From: Candidatus Sulfotelmatobacter sp.
GTDB taxonomy: Bacteria; Acidobacteriota; Terriglobia; Terriglobales; Acidobacteriaceae
Direction: 5' to 3'
DNA: 53,604 nucleotides
NCBI GenBank assembly: GCA_030041215.1
Contig: JASHOH010000026.1
Span: forward strand, 1-53,604
How positions within the stretch are numbered: position 1 is the first letter of the stretch; the number at the start of each line of letters is the position of its first letter. The notes under the pieces are model-generated. The model had not been told where the DNA came from. It was given only the letters and a program-made list of their open reading frames with translations, and ran no database searches. Shown piece by piece: positions 1 to 8,064 of this stretch. The translations under genes and the position numbers were made by a program.

Positions 1-648
1 ATTTACGGGCTGGTGTTAGTTACGGTCGCCTTCCTGGTGGGCTGGCTGACGGCGCCTGCCTGGGCCGTGATACCGCTGGCGCTGTCACTCTTCTTCCTCT
101 GGTTTTTTCGCGACCCCGAACGGCAAATTCCACAAACTCCCGGAGCTATGGTCTCGCCGGCCGATGGAAAGGTTACCGATGTCTCCGTGGTAAATGAAGG
201 CCGCAAAAAACGGACCCGTGTCAGCATTTTCCTAAGCGTTTTCGACGTTCACGTGAACCGCTCGCCCATTGCTGGAGTCGTTCGCAGCGTTCGTTATCGG
301 CGCGGGAAATTCTTAAATGCCATGAATCAGGCCAGCGCCGAGCAGAATGAACAGAATATCGTCACTGTGGAGGGTGAGGGCCAGACCGTCGTTTTCAAAC
401 AGATTGCGGGGTTGCTGGCGAGAAGAATTGTTTTTTATCCAAAGATCGGCGATCGGCTGGAACGCGGGCAGCGCGTGGGACTGATTAAGTTTGGCTCCCG
501 CGTGGACGTTTTCTTCGATTCCGACGCGATGCTGCAAGTAAAATCCGGTGAACGGGTCCGGGGCGGATCGAGCATCCTCGCCTACCTTCATGCGCAACCT
601 GAGCTGGCCACGGCGGGAGAGCATTCTGCCACGGAAAGGACGTGCTGA
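1..648 (+). CDS. psd: phosphatidylserine decarboxylase, 5' end cut by window
   Basis: Pyruvoyl enzyme that decarboxylates phosphatidylserine to phosphatidylethanolamine at the inner membrane. The frame is open to base 1 and the codons before the first GTG (base 13) continue the hydrophobic segment, so the true start probably lies outside the window. Counting from that GTG there are 211 residues. A membrane segment fills residues 1-32, followed by the family motif SPADGKV (about 48-54) and [13 protein letters not shown] (about 73-85). The self-cleavage site is Gly161-Ser162 in [10 protein letters not shown]; Ser becomes the pyruvoyl group. This matches the short, single-domain form of the family. 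The stop codon is immediately followed by the ATG of pssA, which supplies its substrate, so the two form an operon for phosphatidylethanolamine synthesis. Confidence 0.93.
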   Translation: MYGLVLVTVAFLVGWLTAPAWAVIPLALSLFFLWFFRDPERQIPQTPGAMVSPADGKVTDVSVVNEGRKKRTRVSIFLSVFDVHVNRSPIAGVVRSVRYRRGKFLNAMNQASAEQNEQNIVTVEGEGQTVVFKQIAGLLARRIVFYPKIGDRLERGQRVGLIKFGSRVDVFFDSDAMLQVKSGERVRGGSSILAYLHAQPELATAGEHSATERTC

Positions 649-1518
649 ATGGACCGGCCCTTAGCGAGTCGCCAATCCGGACAGCACCGTCGGATGCGCA
701 AAGGCATGTATATCGTTCCTTCGCTTTTCACCAGCGGGAATATGGCAGCGGGGTTTTATGCCATCGTGCAGGTTCTTTATTATGCCATTACCAACGAATA
801 CTGGCATCTGGACCATGCGGCTATTGCCATCGGCTTTGCGGTTTTGTTCGACGGTCTCGATGGTTTCATCGCACGAATGACCGGCACCAGCAGTGACTTC
901 GGCAGAGAACTCGATTCTTTGGCGGATGTGATTACATTCGGAGTCGCCCCCGCCATGCTGGCGTGGGCCTGGGGCTTTCACGGCGTTCCGCCGGTCCGGC
1001 TCACGGCGTGGCACATCAAGTTGACGCAACTGGGAGGCATTGCCTGTTTTCTCTTCCTGGTGGCTGGCGCCAGTCGCCTCGCCCGCTTCAACATCACCAC
1101 GAACCCGCAGCCCTCGAATCCGGGTCGGCCGGGTAAGAAGTATTTTGTTGGAATGCCGATTCCCGCCGGCGCCGGCGTGATTGCCGCAGTTGTGCATTTT
1201 CAGGAGGGCGAACCAATCCACTCCTGGTATACAGCATTAACCTGGGTCGCGATGGTGGCCACGATCGGTTACCTCATGGTGAGCACCTGGCGCTTTTATA
1301 GTTTCAAAAGCATCGATTTCCGCTCACGGCATCCGTTCCGTCTGATTATTCTGCTGGCGGCCGTGATTGCCGCAGTGGCCGCCTTCTCCGGGCCGGTCCT
1401 GTTCGCGATGGCGCTACTTTATATGGCGTCGGGCGTCTTCTGGCGTTTGCAGTGGATTTTCCGTCGCCGCACCCCGCGCGCACCTCCACCTTACAGGGAG
1501 GCTTCACAGACTTCATGA
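649..1518 (+). CDS. pssA: CDP-diacylglycerol--serine O-phosphatidyltransferase
   Basis: Makes phosphatidylserine from CDP-diacylglycerol and serine in the inner membrane. The 289-residue protein has several hydrophobic segments and a complete CDP-alcohol phosphotransferase signature: DG, two residues, AR, eight residues, G, three residues, D, three residues, D, around residues 71-93. The last two Asp bind the metal. The ATG directly abuts the TGA of psd (TGAATG), which indicates translational coupling; the N-terminal 20 residues are basic. A second in-frame ATG (MRKGMYIVPS) a few codons in is an alternative start. The 3' end overlaps the next gene by an ATGA junction. Confidence 0.93.
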   Translation: MDRPLASRQSGQHRRMRKGMYIVPSLFTSGNMAAGFYAIVQVLYYAITNEYWHLDHAAIAIGFAVLFDGLDGFIARMTGTSSDFGRELDSLADVITFGVAPAMLAWAWGFHGVPPVRLTAWHIKLTQLGGIACFLFLVAGASRLARFNITTNPQPSNPGRPGKKYFVGMPIPAGAGVIAAVVHFQEGEPIHSWYTALTWVAMVATIGYLMVSTWRFYSFKSIDFRSRHPFRLIILLAAVIAAVAAFSGPVLFAMALLYMASGVFWRLQWIFRRRTPRAPPPYREASQTS

Positions 1519-2585
1519 GCAGTTTCTCTAAACTCGTGGTTCCATCCAGTCCGTCTTCTGCACGCGGCCTCTATCGGGTTGCGATTGTTGGCGGCGCAAC
1601 CTTGAAGGGGAAAGAAGTTGCCGAAATCCTCGACGAACGCAACTTTCCCGCCGCGGACGTGCGCCTGCTCGACGATGATGAGTCGATTGGACAATTAGAA
1701 GCGACGGGCGACGAAATCAATTTCATTCAGAGCGTGCGCGCCGAGCAGTTCGGCCATGTCGATTTCACCTTCTTTGCCTCTGATCCTGAATGTACGCGCA
1801 GCACCTGGAAACGTGCGCGGGACGCCGGCAGCGCTATCGTCGACCTTTCAGGAGCATTGGAAGACGAGGCGGGCGCTCAGGTTCGTTCGTCGTGGGTGGA
1901 GCGCGAACGGGGAGAGATGTGGCAACCGGAACTACAGCCCGGGCCGTGCGTTGTGGCGCATCCCGCCGCTGTAATACTGGCTTTGCTGCTGCTGCGAGCG
2001 CGCAAGGCGGGAAGAATTCAAGACGCTGCTGTCACGGTTTTTGAGCCAGCTTCCGAGCAAGGACAGCGGGGCATGGACGAACTGCACCAGCAGACGGTGA
2101 ATCTTCTCTCCTTTCAGCCGCTGCCCAAAGAGGTCTTCGATGAGCAGGTTGCGTTCAATATGGTGGCCCGATACGGGCCGAAGTCCCGGCTCTCTCTCGA
2201 TTCGCTAGAAGGACGCATCGCTCGACACTATCGAAAAATTACCGGGGCAGATATTCTGCAACCCGCTCTCCTGCTTGTTCAGGCGCCGGTCTTTCATGGC
2301 CATGCAATGGCGGTATTTCTCGAGATGGAACAGCCCATTGATCGAGAGAAAGTGTCTCAGGCTCTTGCCGGCGACCACGTCACAATGGCCTCAGCCGATT
2401 CCCTACCCTCCAACGTGAGCACGGCGGGCCAGCCGAATATTCTTGTGTCTGTTAAGAACGATTCGGCGCGCCCAAAAGGAATCTGGCTGTGGGCCGTGGC
2501 CGACAACCTGCGCGTTGCGGCAATAGGCGCAGTAGAATGCGCCGAAAGCATGATGGCGACCCGCCCCCTGGGAAAGATTCAATGA
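1515..2585 (+). CDS. aspartate-semialdehyde dehydrogenase-like protein lacking the catalytic Cys (Usg-like)
   Basis: A 356-residue member of the Asd fold: an N-terminal nucleotide-binding loop (GGATLKGKEV, about residues 26-35) and a dimerisation domain ending in PVFHGHAMAVFLE. In active Asd the core motif reads A-N-P-N-C-S-T. Here the same place (residues 148-154) reads A-H-P-A-A-V-I, so the nucleophile Cys is replaced by Ala152, and the following active-site Gln region is EPASEQ. Established knowledge: E. coli Usg is a comparable Asd paralogue without the Cys. Inference: this protein is not an aspartate-semialdehyde dehydrogenase and its role is unknown. The start is the ATG in the ATGA overlap with pssA, with AGGGAGG at 1495-1501 upstream; an earlier in-frame start would overlap pssA more deeply. 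It ends in another ATGA overlap with lptE. Confidence 0.82.
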   Translation: MSSFSKLVVPSSPSSARGLYRVAIVGGATLKGKEVAEILDERNFPAADVRLLDDDESIGQLEATGDEINFIQSVRAEQFGHVDFTFFASDPECTRSTWKRARDAGSAIVDLSGALEDEAGAQVRSSWVERERGEMWQPELQPGPCVVAHPAAVILALLLLRARKAGRIQDAAVTVFEPASEQGQRGMDELHQQTVNLLSFQPLPKEVFDEQVAFNMVARYGPKSRLSLDSLEGRIARHYRKITGADILQPALLLVQAPVFHGHAMAVFLEMEQPIDREKVSQALAGDHVTMASADSLPSNVSTAGQPNILVSVKNDSARPKGIWLWAVADNLRVAAIGAVECAESMMATRPLGKIQ

Positions 2586-3094
2586 AGGGTTGCTGTTTTC
2601 TCTGGCTCGCATTGCTGCTTGCCGGCTGCGGATACCACACCACTGGCCACGCCGTACAGCTTCCGGAAAATGTCAAGACGATTGCCGTGCCCGCCTTCGT
2701 GAACGAATCCAGCACGTATCGGATTGAACAGCTTCTTACCTCGTCGGTAGTTCGCGAATTTACCACGCGCACCCACTATCGAATTCTTAATAGCCCCGGC
2801 GGTGATGCCGACGCTACGCTGCGTGGCACCGTGCTTTCTACTTCCGCTTCGCCGCTTACATACAACTCCACCACCGGGCAGGCCGCCAGTGTCCTGGTCG
2901 TCGTGAGCTTGAAAGTGTCACTGACTGATCGTAACGGCAGGGTGCTCTATCAGAATCCTTCGTATTTGTTCCGCGAGCAGTACGAGGTTTCGCAGGACCT
3001 GGCGAGCTTTTTTGAGGAAGATTCTCCCGCTTTCCGGCGGCTTTCCCAGGATTTCGCGCGGACCCTGGTTTCCAACATCCTGGAAGGGTTCTGA
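2582..3094 (+). CDS. lptE: LPS-assembly lipoprotein LptE
   Basis: Outer-membrane lipoprotein that plugs LptD and helps deliver lipopolysaccharide to the cell surface. The 170-residue protein begins with a short signal peptide and a clear lipobox LLAGC (Cys about residue 16) followed by GYH, which is typical of LptE. The body carries IAVPAFVNES, the TYRIEQLLTSSVVREF helix and a C-terminal helix ending LVSNILEGF. The ATG lies in an ATGA overlap with the upstream Asd-like gene; longer in-frame starts would bury the signal peptide. The lptE-holA order is conserved in many Gram-negative bacteria, which supports the call. Confidence 0.87.
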   Translation: MKGCCFLWLALLLAGCGYHTTGHAVQLPENVKTIAVPAFVNESSTYRIEQLLTSSVVREFTTRTHYRILNSPGGDADATLRGTVLSTSASPLTYNSTTGQAASVLVVVSLKVSLTDRNGRVLYQNPSYLFREQYEVSQDLASFFEEDSPAFRRLSQDFARTLVSNILEGF

Positions 3095-3100
3095 TGGTAA

Positions 3101-3193
3101 TGTTGTCGTTAGTCCTTCGTCGTTAGGTGTTCGCAATTCCCGCAAGCTGCCGGCTTCAGTCCGACGACCTGCGGCTAACGACCAACGACAAGT
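3101..3193. repeat. paired heptad-period intergenic arrays between lptE and holA
   Basis: Two arrays with a 7-base period fill most of the gap. The left one (3101-3135) is five units such as GTTAGTC and GTTAGGT. The right one (3159-3193) is five units such as GGCTAAC and GACCAAC. The right words are the reverse complements of the left ones (GTTAGNC against GNCTAAC), so the two arrays are inverted with a 23-base spacer. Nothing coding is apparent. One of a family of such loci in this window. Confidence 0.7.
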
Positions 3194-3199
3194 GCATCT

Positions 3200-4324
3200 A
3201 TGCGCGCCTTTGCCCAAGCTGATCGCTTTGTCAACGAGCTTGTCTCACGCAAGCTGCGGCCGGCTTATGTTTTTGTCGGCGATGAAGCTTTCTTCCGCAA
3301 GCGCTTTCGTGATGCCATTCTCGAACACCTGGTTCCCGCCGATTTACGTGAATTCAGCCTGTTCGAGTTCGATCTTGGGGAAAACGACTTGGCCGAGATT
3401 CTCGACCGTGCCCGCACGCCGTCGCTGATGGCGCCTTTTCAGGTGTTTTTCGTTCGCGGCGTGAAGAATCTTTTTGGCCGCGGCTCGAACGAAGAAAAGC
3501 TGGCTGCGATTGAAGAATATTGCAAGAATCCCAATCCCGATGCGCTTCTTATCTTTGTTGCCGACCACATCAGCATTCCCGCGGATGTGCGCCGGATGGA
3601 GATGCAGGACAAAGACCGCTACCTACGCATCCGCGACACGATGGGCCAATATTGCGGCATCGTTGAACTGGCCCGCGTGGAAGAGGGTGAAGCCGTACGC
3701 TGGGTAACTGATTATTGCACCAGCCGCAACGTAAAAATTGATGCTGATGGCGCCCGCGAACTGGTCGATGCTCTGGGCAGCGACATGATGATGATCTCGA
3801 ACGAGATCGAGAAGCTCATGCTTTATGCCGGCGAGCGGAAGCGCATCACGCTGGGTGACGTGGAAACGATGGTGCTCGCCGCCAAGCAACGCTCGCTTTA
3901 CGAACTGACCGACGCCATTTCGTCTAGAGACCGCGTGCGCTCTTTAGAGGTGCTGGATGCAATTCTCGTCTCGGGCGATGGCGAAGAAGCCGCCATCGGC
4001 CACACCTATATGCTCGCCAAAACTTTCCGGCAGATGCTGGTGATTCTCGAACGTAATGTTCGCGACCAGCGCATGTTGTGGGTCGCGCTCTGGCAGGGGT
4101 TCCGCGTGCCTCCGTTCGCTGCCGACGACATCATCCGGCAGGCTCGCCGTTACAAATCCCGCCGCGATTTGACGCGCGCCATCCGGCTGGTCGCGAAAGC
4201 CGACTTGGCTCTGCGGTCAAATCCAGTGAGCAAGCGCATGGTGCTGGAGCGCCTGGTGATGGATTTAACGACTGAGCCGAAACTGGAAGCGCCGGGATGG
4301 ATGCAAGAACAGTTGCCGGTATAA
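3200..4324 (+). CDS. holA: DNA polymerase III delta subunit
   Basis: Clamp-loader subunit that opens the beta sliding clamp. The 374-residue length is normal for HolA. Recognisable parts are the N-terminal PAYVFVGDEAFFRKR, the ARTPSLMAPFQVFFVRGVKNLF segment, the AAA+-like core with VDALGSDMMMISNEIEKLMLYA, and the helical C-terminal collar domain with RYKSRRDLTRAIRLVAKADLALRSN. No Walker A is present, as expected for delta. The ATG at 3200 is preceded by the intergenic heptad array and has no strong ribosome binding site. It follows lptE on the same strand, an order shared with many proteobacteria. Confidence 0.88.
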   Translation: MRAFAQADRFVNELVSRKLRPAYVFVGDEAFFRKRFRDAILEHLVPADLREFSLFEFDLGENDLAEILDRARTPSLMAPFQVFFVRGVKNLFGRGSNEEKLAAIEEYCKNPNPDALLIFVADHISIPADVRRMEMQDKDRYLRIRDTMGQYCGIVELARVEEGEAVRWVTDYCTSRNVKIDADGARELVDALGSDMMMISNEIEKLMLYAGERKRITLGDVETMVLAAKQRSLYELTDAISSRDRVRSLEVLDAILVSGDGEEAAIGHTYMLAKTFRQMLVILERNVRDQRMLWVALWQGFRVPPFAADDIIRQARRYKSRRDLTRAIRLVAKADLALRSNPVSKRMVLERLVMDLTTEPKLEAPGWMQEQLPV

Positions 4325-4329
4325 AAGGC

Positions 4330-4364
4330 AGCTGTCAGCTATCAGAGGTTAGCTATCAGCAACT
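4330..4364. repeat. heptad-period array after holA
   Basis: Five 7-base units with the core AGCTATC (two exact copies, plus AGCTGTC and weaker ones). A short region with the opposite word (GATAGC) occurs at about 4516-4533, just before the next gene, so the pair brackets the double-hairpin element at 4377-4492. Confidence 0.6.
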
Positions 4365-4376
4365 GGAACCCACCTG

Positions 4377-4492
4377 TCTCATAAATCAATCTTCTCTGGC
4401 TGGCGGGTCTTTTCCTCAGGGCTGAAGCCCGCTTTGTCTTGGCGTGGGACGGCGCGGCTGAAAGCCGCGCCCTTTCAAAACCATTTATGAGA
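4377..4492. repeat. REP/MITE-like element with terminal inverted repeats and two hairpins
   Basis: A 116-base non-coding unit. It starts with TCTCATAAAT (4377-4386) and ends with the exact reverse complement ATTTATGAGA (4483-4492). Inside are two hairpins: a small one at 4419-4430 (arms GGGCT/AGCCC, loop GA) and a strong one at 4451-4471 (9-base arms GGCGCGGCT/AGCCGCGCC, loop GAA), 20 bases apart. The double hairpin recurs at 40516-40570. No open reading frame is inside. It could be a REP sequence mobilised by a RAYT-type transposase, or a MITE; no such transposase is in this window. Confidence 0.65.
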
Positions 4493-4533
4493 TGAGTTCT
4501 TTTTGGTTGCCACTTTGATATCTCAGATAGCAG

Positions 4534-5097
4534 ATGATTTGGTCCTACCTCATCAAAATTCCCTGGCTCGTGTTTGTTAGCTACTGGGTCGTCAGTGCAC
4601 TCAAGACCAGGAGGACGCGGAAGAAAGAGCCCTTCGCGTGGCGCTACGGCGTGATGTTCGTTGAAGTCCTCGGCTTTACACTCCTCTTCAACGGCGACGC
4701 CGATATCGGCCTGCTGGGGCATCGCATTTTCCCTCGCATTTATGCGCTTGGCATCGTGAGCGTCGTTCTCGTCTGGGCTGGCATCGCGCTCGCCGTGTGG
4801 GCCCGCTGGCACCTCGGCGAGTACTGGAGCGGTCGCATCACACTGAAGGAAGGTCACAAGCTCATTCGTACCGGTCCCTACGCGCGGCTGCGACATCCAA
4901 TTTATTCAGGGCTGGATCTGGCCGCGATTGGCTCGGCGCTTGCAATAGACCGCTGGCGATGCGTGGTTGGAGTCTGCGTCATCATTCTCGGCTTTTGGAT
5001 CAAAGCAAAGCGGGAAGAAGCGTTGCTGGCCGGACAATTCGGCGAAGAATTTCAGGAACATCGCCGCCAGACAGGATTTCTGCTTCCCCATTTCTGA
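4534..5097 (+). CDS. isoprenylcysteine carboxyl methyltransferase-family membrane protein
   Basis: A 187-residue integral membrane methyltransferase of the ICMT/phospholipid methyltransferase group. It shows about four hydrophobic segments, then the conserved C-terminal SAM-binding region: HKLIRTGPYARLRHPIYSG (about residues 109-127) and the closing KAKREEALLAGQFGEEFQEHRRQTGFLLPHF-type tail, whose EE and R residues are typical. The bacterial substrate of this family is generally unknown. Bacteria lack prenylated CaaX proteins, so a lipid, quinone or other small hydrophobic substrate is more likely (inference). The ATG at 4534 has no clear ribosome binding site. The next gene starts 12 bases after the stop. 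Confidence 0.82.
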   Translation: MIWSYLIKIPWLVFVSYWVVSALKTRRTRKKEPFAWRYGVMFVEVLGFTLLFNGDADIGLLGHRIFPRIYALGIVSVVLVWAGIALAVWARWHLGEYWSGRITLKEGHKLIRTGPYARLRHPIYSGLDLAAIGSALAIDRWRCVVGVCVIILGFWIKAKREEALLAGQFGEEFQEHRRQTGFLLPHF

Positions 5098-5109
5098 GAG
5101 TCTACATAC

Positions 5110-5862
5110 GTGCTCGATGTAAACGCCTATCTCGCCCGCATCGGCTATCAAGGTCCGACCGCACCCATTCCCGAAACGTTGCGCAGTATTCATCGCGCTC
5201 ACATGATGGCGGTCCCGTTCGAGAACCTTGATATTGCCAGCGGACGCAAGATTGTCATAGCTGAAGAAGCCTTTCTTCGCAAAATTATCGAGCAACGCCG
5301 TGGCGGCTTCTGCTACGAATTGAACGGCGCGTTCGCCGCATTGCTGCGCTCGCTGGGATTTCGTGTCACTTTGCTTTCTGCGCGTGCGGTCGGGAATACA
5401 GGCATCGAGGGTCCCGAGTTCGACCATCTATGCCTGCGCGTCGATCTCGATGAGTCTTGGTTGGCGGACGTCGGTTTCGGCGACTGCTTTCTCGAGCCAC
5501 TGCGCCTTCAACCGGGTGTCGAACAGCCTGACCCTGCGGGAAAATTTCGGATCGCCGCGACAGGGGAACGCTTGCAATTGGAAAAAGCTACGCCTGACGG
5601 CTGGAGGAAACAATACTCATTCACGCTGAAATCACATCAGTTGGCGGAGTTCTCCGGCATGTGCCACTACCATCAGACTTGTCGTGATTCTCCGTTCACG
5701 CAGAAGAGCATTTGCTCGCGCGCTACTGAAGATGGGCGAATTACCGTGGCCGACATGAAGCTGATTGCTACCAGAAATGGGGTGCGGTCCGAAACAGTGC
5801 TAATGTCCAAAGAAGAGAGAAACGCTGCGCTGCGAGAACACTTTGGAATTATTCTGCAGTGA
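5110..5862 (+). CDS. nat: arylamine N-acetyltransferase
   Basis: Cytosolic enzyme that moves an acetyl group from acetyl-CoA to arylamines or hydrazines. The 250-residue length and the Cys-His-Asp triad fit the family: Cys68 in RGGFCYELNG, His106 in FDHLCLRV and Asp120 in WLADVGFGD. The N-terminal MMAVPFENLD segment is also typical. The start is GTG at 5110, 12 bases after the methyltransferase stop; an operon with that gene is likely. The physiological substrate cannot be told from sequence. It is convergent with rpsT. Confidence 0.93.
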   Translation: MLDVNAYLARIGYQGPTAPIPETLRSIHRAHMMAVPFENLDIASGRKIVIAEEAFLRKIIEQRRGGFCYELNGAFAALLRSLGFRVTLLSARAVGNTGIEGPEFDHLCLRVDLDESWLADVGFGDCFLEPLRLQPGVEQPDPAGKFRIAATGERLQLEKATPDGWRKQYSFTLKSHQLAEFSGMCHYHQTCRDSPFTQKSICSRATEDGRITVADMKLIATRNGVRSETVLMSKEERNAALREHFGIILQ

Positions 5863-5929
5863 AACAATGGGCAGACGTCGAAACGGCTATCATTTCATGT
5901 GACGCGTCAGCTCGAAGCTCTGTGCTACT

Positions 5930-6187
5930 TCATCGCGCCAACACGCGCCCGAGCCGCGACTTATAGCGCGACGCCGTATTCTCGTGTAGCGTTCCCTTCT
6001 GGATGGCCTTGTCGAGCGCGGAAACGGTTTGCCGGTAGGTCTGCTCGGCGGCTTGCTTGTCGCCTTTTGCAATGGCCTCGCGCATGGTTCTTAAAACCGT
6101 GCGCAGGCGGGAGGTATTGGCGCGGTTTCGCGCCGCACGTCGCGTAGTTTGCCGGGCGCGCTTGAGCGCCGAAAAATGATTCGCCAT
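5930..6187 (-). CDS. rpsT: 30S ribosomal protein S20
   Basis: Primary 16S rRNA-binding protein of the small subunit. The 85 residues show the S20 pattern: [23 protein letters not shown] at the N terminus, strongly basic helices, and [22 protein letters not shown]-like closing helix. The ATG at 6187 is the only sensible start. It stands alone on the minus strand, convergent with nat. About 270 bases separate it from the divergent phoH, where its promoter should lie; no clear -35/-10 pair was identified there. Confidence 0.95.
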   Translation of the reverse strand: MANHFSALKRARQTTRRAARNRANTSRLRTVLRTMREAIAKGDKQAAEQTYRQTVSALDKAIQKGTLHENTASRYKSRLGRVLAR

Positions 6188-6455
6188 GGGTGGTTTTAAC
6201 CTTGTGTCTACAGCAGAATATTCGGGTGAGTACCGAAGACATTATTCTACGGGAATAACTCTTGGCTGGTCAAACAGTTGCCATGCCATTGACTCCCGTA
6301 CTGGCCCGCGCTACGCTTTTATTTAATGGTAGTGATTTGCCCTCCGGGCATTAGCATTCCGGCTGATTCCGTCTCCCAGCCTAATCCTGTCCTGCTCGCA
6401 ATGTTCCGTCCCTACATCGCCATCCGTCGCCACGGTTTTCCACCGAAGAGATTGA

Positions 6456-7502
6456 ATGAAGAAAAGCATCGGGATTAGTCCCAATATCGAAACTTTATTC
6501 GGCACCCGCGACGAAAATGTGCGTGTGCTTGAAGACGGGCTCAACATCAACATCGACCTGCGATCCAACTCTATCGAACTAGAGGGCGCTGCTCGCGATG
6601 TCGCCCGCGCCGAGCAGGTGTTCGCCGATTACGAAAGCCTACAGCGCTCTGGATACAGCTTCAACAACGGCGATCTCAATAGCATGCTGCGAGTGCTCAC
6701 CGCCGATTCCACTGCTACCTTGCGTGGATTGGCCGATGCCGGCCGCCAGCGTTCTCTGGGACGCCGCATGGTGCAGCCTAAGAGCATCAATCAAAGGCGG
6801 TATCTCGAAGCGATTGAAAAGCACGATATGGTTTTCGGCATCGGTCCTGCAGGCACGGGCAAAACTTATCTCGCTGTTGCCATGGCGATTTCCGCACTGC
6901 TCGCAAAGCGCGTAAATCGCATCATCCTGGCGCGACCCGCTGTCGAAGCCGGCGAGCGGCTTGGATTTCTGCCTGGCACATTGCAAGACAAAATCGATCC
7001 TTATCTTCGCCCGCTGTACGACGCGCTCTATGACATGCTCGATCCCGAGAAGGTCGATCGTTACCTCGAAAAAAACGTGATCGAAATTGCACCGATCGCC
7101 TTTATGCGCGGGCGCACGTTAAATGATTCGTTTGTGATTCTCGACGAAGCGCAGAACACGACTTCCGAACAGATGAAGATGTTCGTTACCCGGCTTGGAT
7201 TCAACTCTAAAGCGGTAATCACCGGCGACATCACGCAGATCGACCTCCCTAATGCGCGCCGCAGCGGATTGCTAGAAGCCATTGACGTCCTGGGCAGCGT
7301 CGAAGGCCTCACCTTCGTTCATTTCGACGAGACCGACGTGGTTCGCCATTATCTGGTGCAGCGCATTATCCGCGCCTACGATGAACATAAAGCGCATGTC
7401 GCAGAACAGCAGATGCTATTGCTTTCCGGCGGAAAAAGTAGCGAATCCAGGGATTCCGCAGTGGGAAATTCTGAAGAATCCAAACCAGCCAAGGGAGAAT
7501 AA
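6456..7502 (+). CDS. phoH: PhoH-family ATPase (YbeZ type)
   Basis: Cytosolic P-loop ATPase linked to ribosome and RNA quality control together with YbeY. The 348-residue protein has an N-terminal KH-like part (residues 1-60), Walker A GPAGTGKT (130-137), the [16 protein letters not shown] motif and Walker [13 protein letters not shown], followed by [10 protein letters not shown]. All are hallmarks of PhoH/YbeZ. The C-terminal tail from about residue 325 is low complexity. ATG 6456 is preceded by GAAGAG. It is followed by ybeY, CorC-like and era genes, the usual order of this cluster. Confidence 0.93.
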   Translation: MKKSIGISPNIETLFGTRDENVRVLEDGLNINIDLRSNSIELEGAARDVARAEQVFADYESLQRSGYSFNNGDLNSMLRVLTADSTATLRGLADAGRQRSLGRRMVQPKSINQRRYLEAIEKHDMVFGIGPAGTGKTYLAVAMAISALLAKRVNRIILARPAVEAGERLGFLPGTLQDKIDPYLRPLYDALYDMLDPEKVDRYLEKNVIEIAPIAFMRGRTLNDSFVILDEAQNTTSEQMKMFVTRLGFNSKAVITGDITQIDLPNARRSGLLEAIDVLGSVEGLTFVHFDETDVVRHYLVQRIIRAYDEHKAHVAEQQMLLLSGGKSSESRDSAVGNSEESKPAKGE

Positions 7503-7584
7503 GGCCACGTATTTACCAGGGCCGTGTAAGTCACCGTTCATTTGGCAAAACGTGTTTATCTAATCGCAAGATGGCGGGCATAAG

Positions 7585-8064
7585 GTGATCATCTTCCGCA
7601 AGAGAGTCGCCAGCTTGGATCCAGCATCGCTCGAACGATTTGTTTCGCGCGCGCGGCGGGCGCTCAGGCTGCGCGGATCGGTGAATGTGCTGGTCACAAG
7701 CAGCAGGGAAGTGCGTACTCTCAATCGTGATTTTCGCAAAGTCGATAGGCCGACGGATGTCTTATCGTTTCCGTCCGCCGTACTGCCCGGAAATCGTGTG
7801 CCCAGCATGGCGGGAGAAATCGTTCTCTCAGCCGACATCGCGCGTCAGAATGCGGCCCGCCTCGGCCACCCGGTCGCTAATGAAATCAAAATCCTGGCTC
7901 TGCATGGATTGCTGCATATAGCTGGCTACGACCACGAACGCGATTACGGCCAGATGGCCGCCATCGAAAAACGACTGCGGCTGCAACTAAAATTGGAAAC
8001 GGGCCTTATTGAGCGCGCGCAGGCGCACAACAGGCCGTTCACGACGAGGCAGAGATCGGCATGA
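7585..8064 (+). CDS. ybeY: endoribonuclease YbeY
   Basis: Zinc-dependent single-strand endoribonuclease for 16S rRNA 3'-end maturation and ribosome quality control. The 159-residue protein carries the zinc site HGLLHIAGYDH with His107, His111 and His117, preceded by RPTDVLSFP and GEIVLSADIA, all diagnostic. The only possible start in frame is GTG 7585, because a stop codon lies eight codons upstream. The C terminus overlaps the next gene by ATGA. It follows phoH by 82 bases, which matches the known YbeZ-YbeY partnership. Confidence 0.93.
   Translation: MIIFRKRVASLDPASLERFVSRARRALRLRGSVNVLVTSSREVRTLNRDFRKVDRPTDVLSFPSAVLPGNRVPSMAGEIVLSADIARQNAARLGHPVANEIKILALHGLLHIAGYDHERDYGQMAAIEKRLRLQLKLETGLIERAQAHNRPFTTRQRSA

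Noticed and set aside
6263-6282. Sigma-54 promoter (TGG...TTGC spacing) upstream of phoH
   Set aside because: GG and GC have the right spacing, but most other consensus positions fail and phoH is not an expected sigma-54 target.
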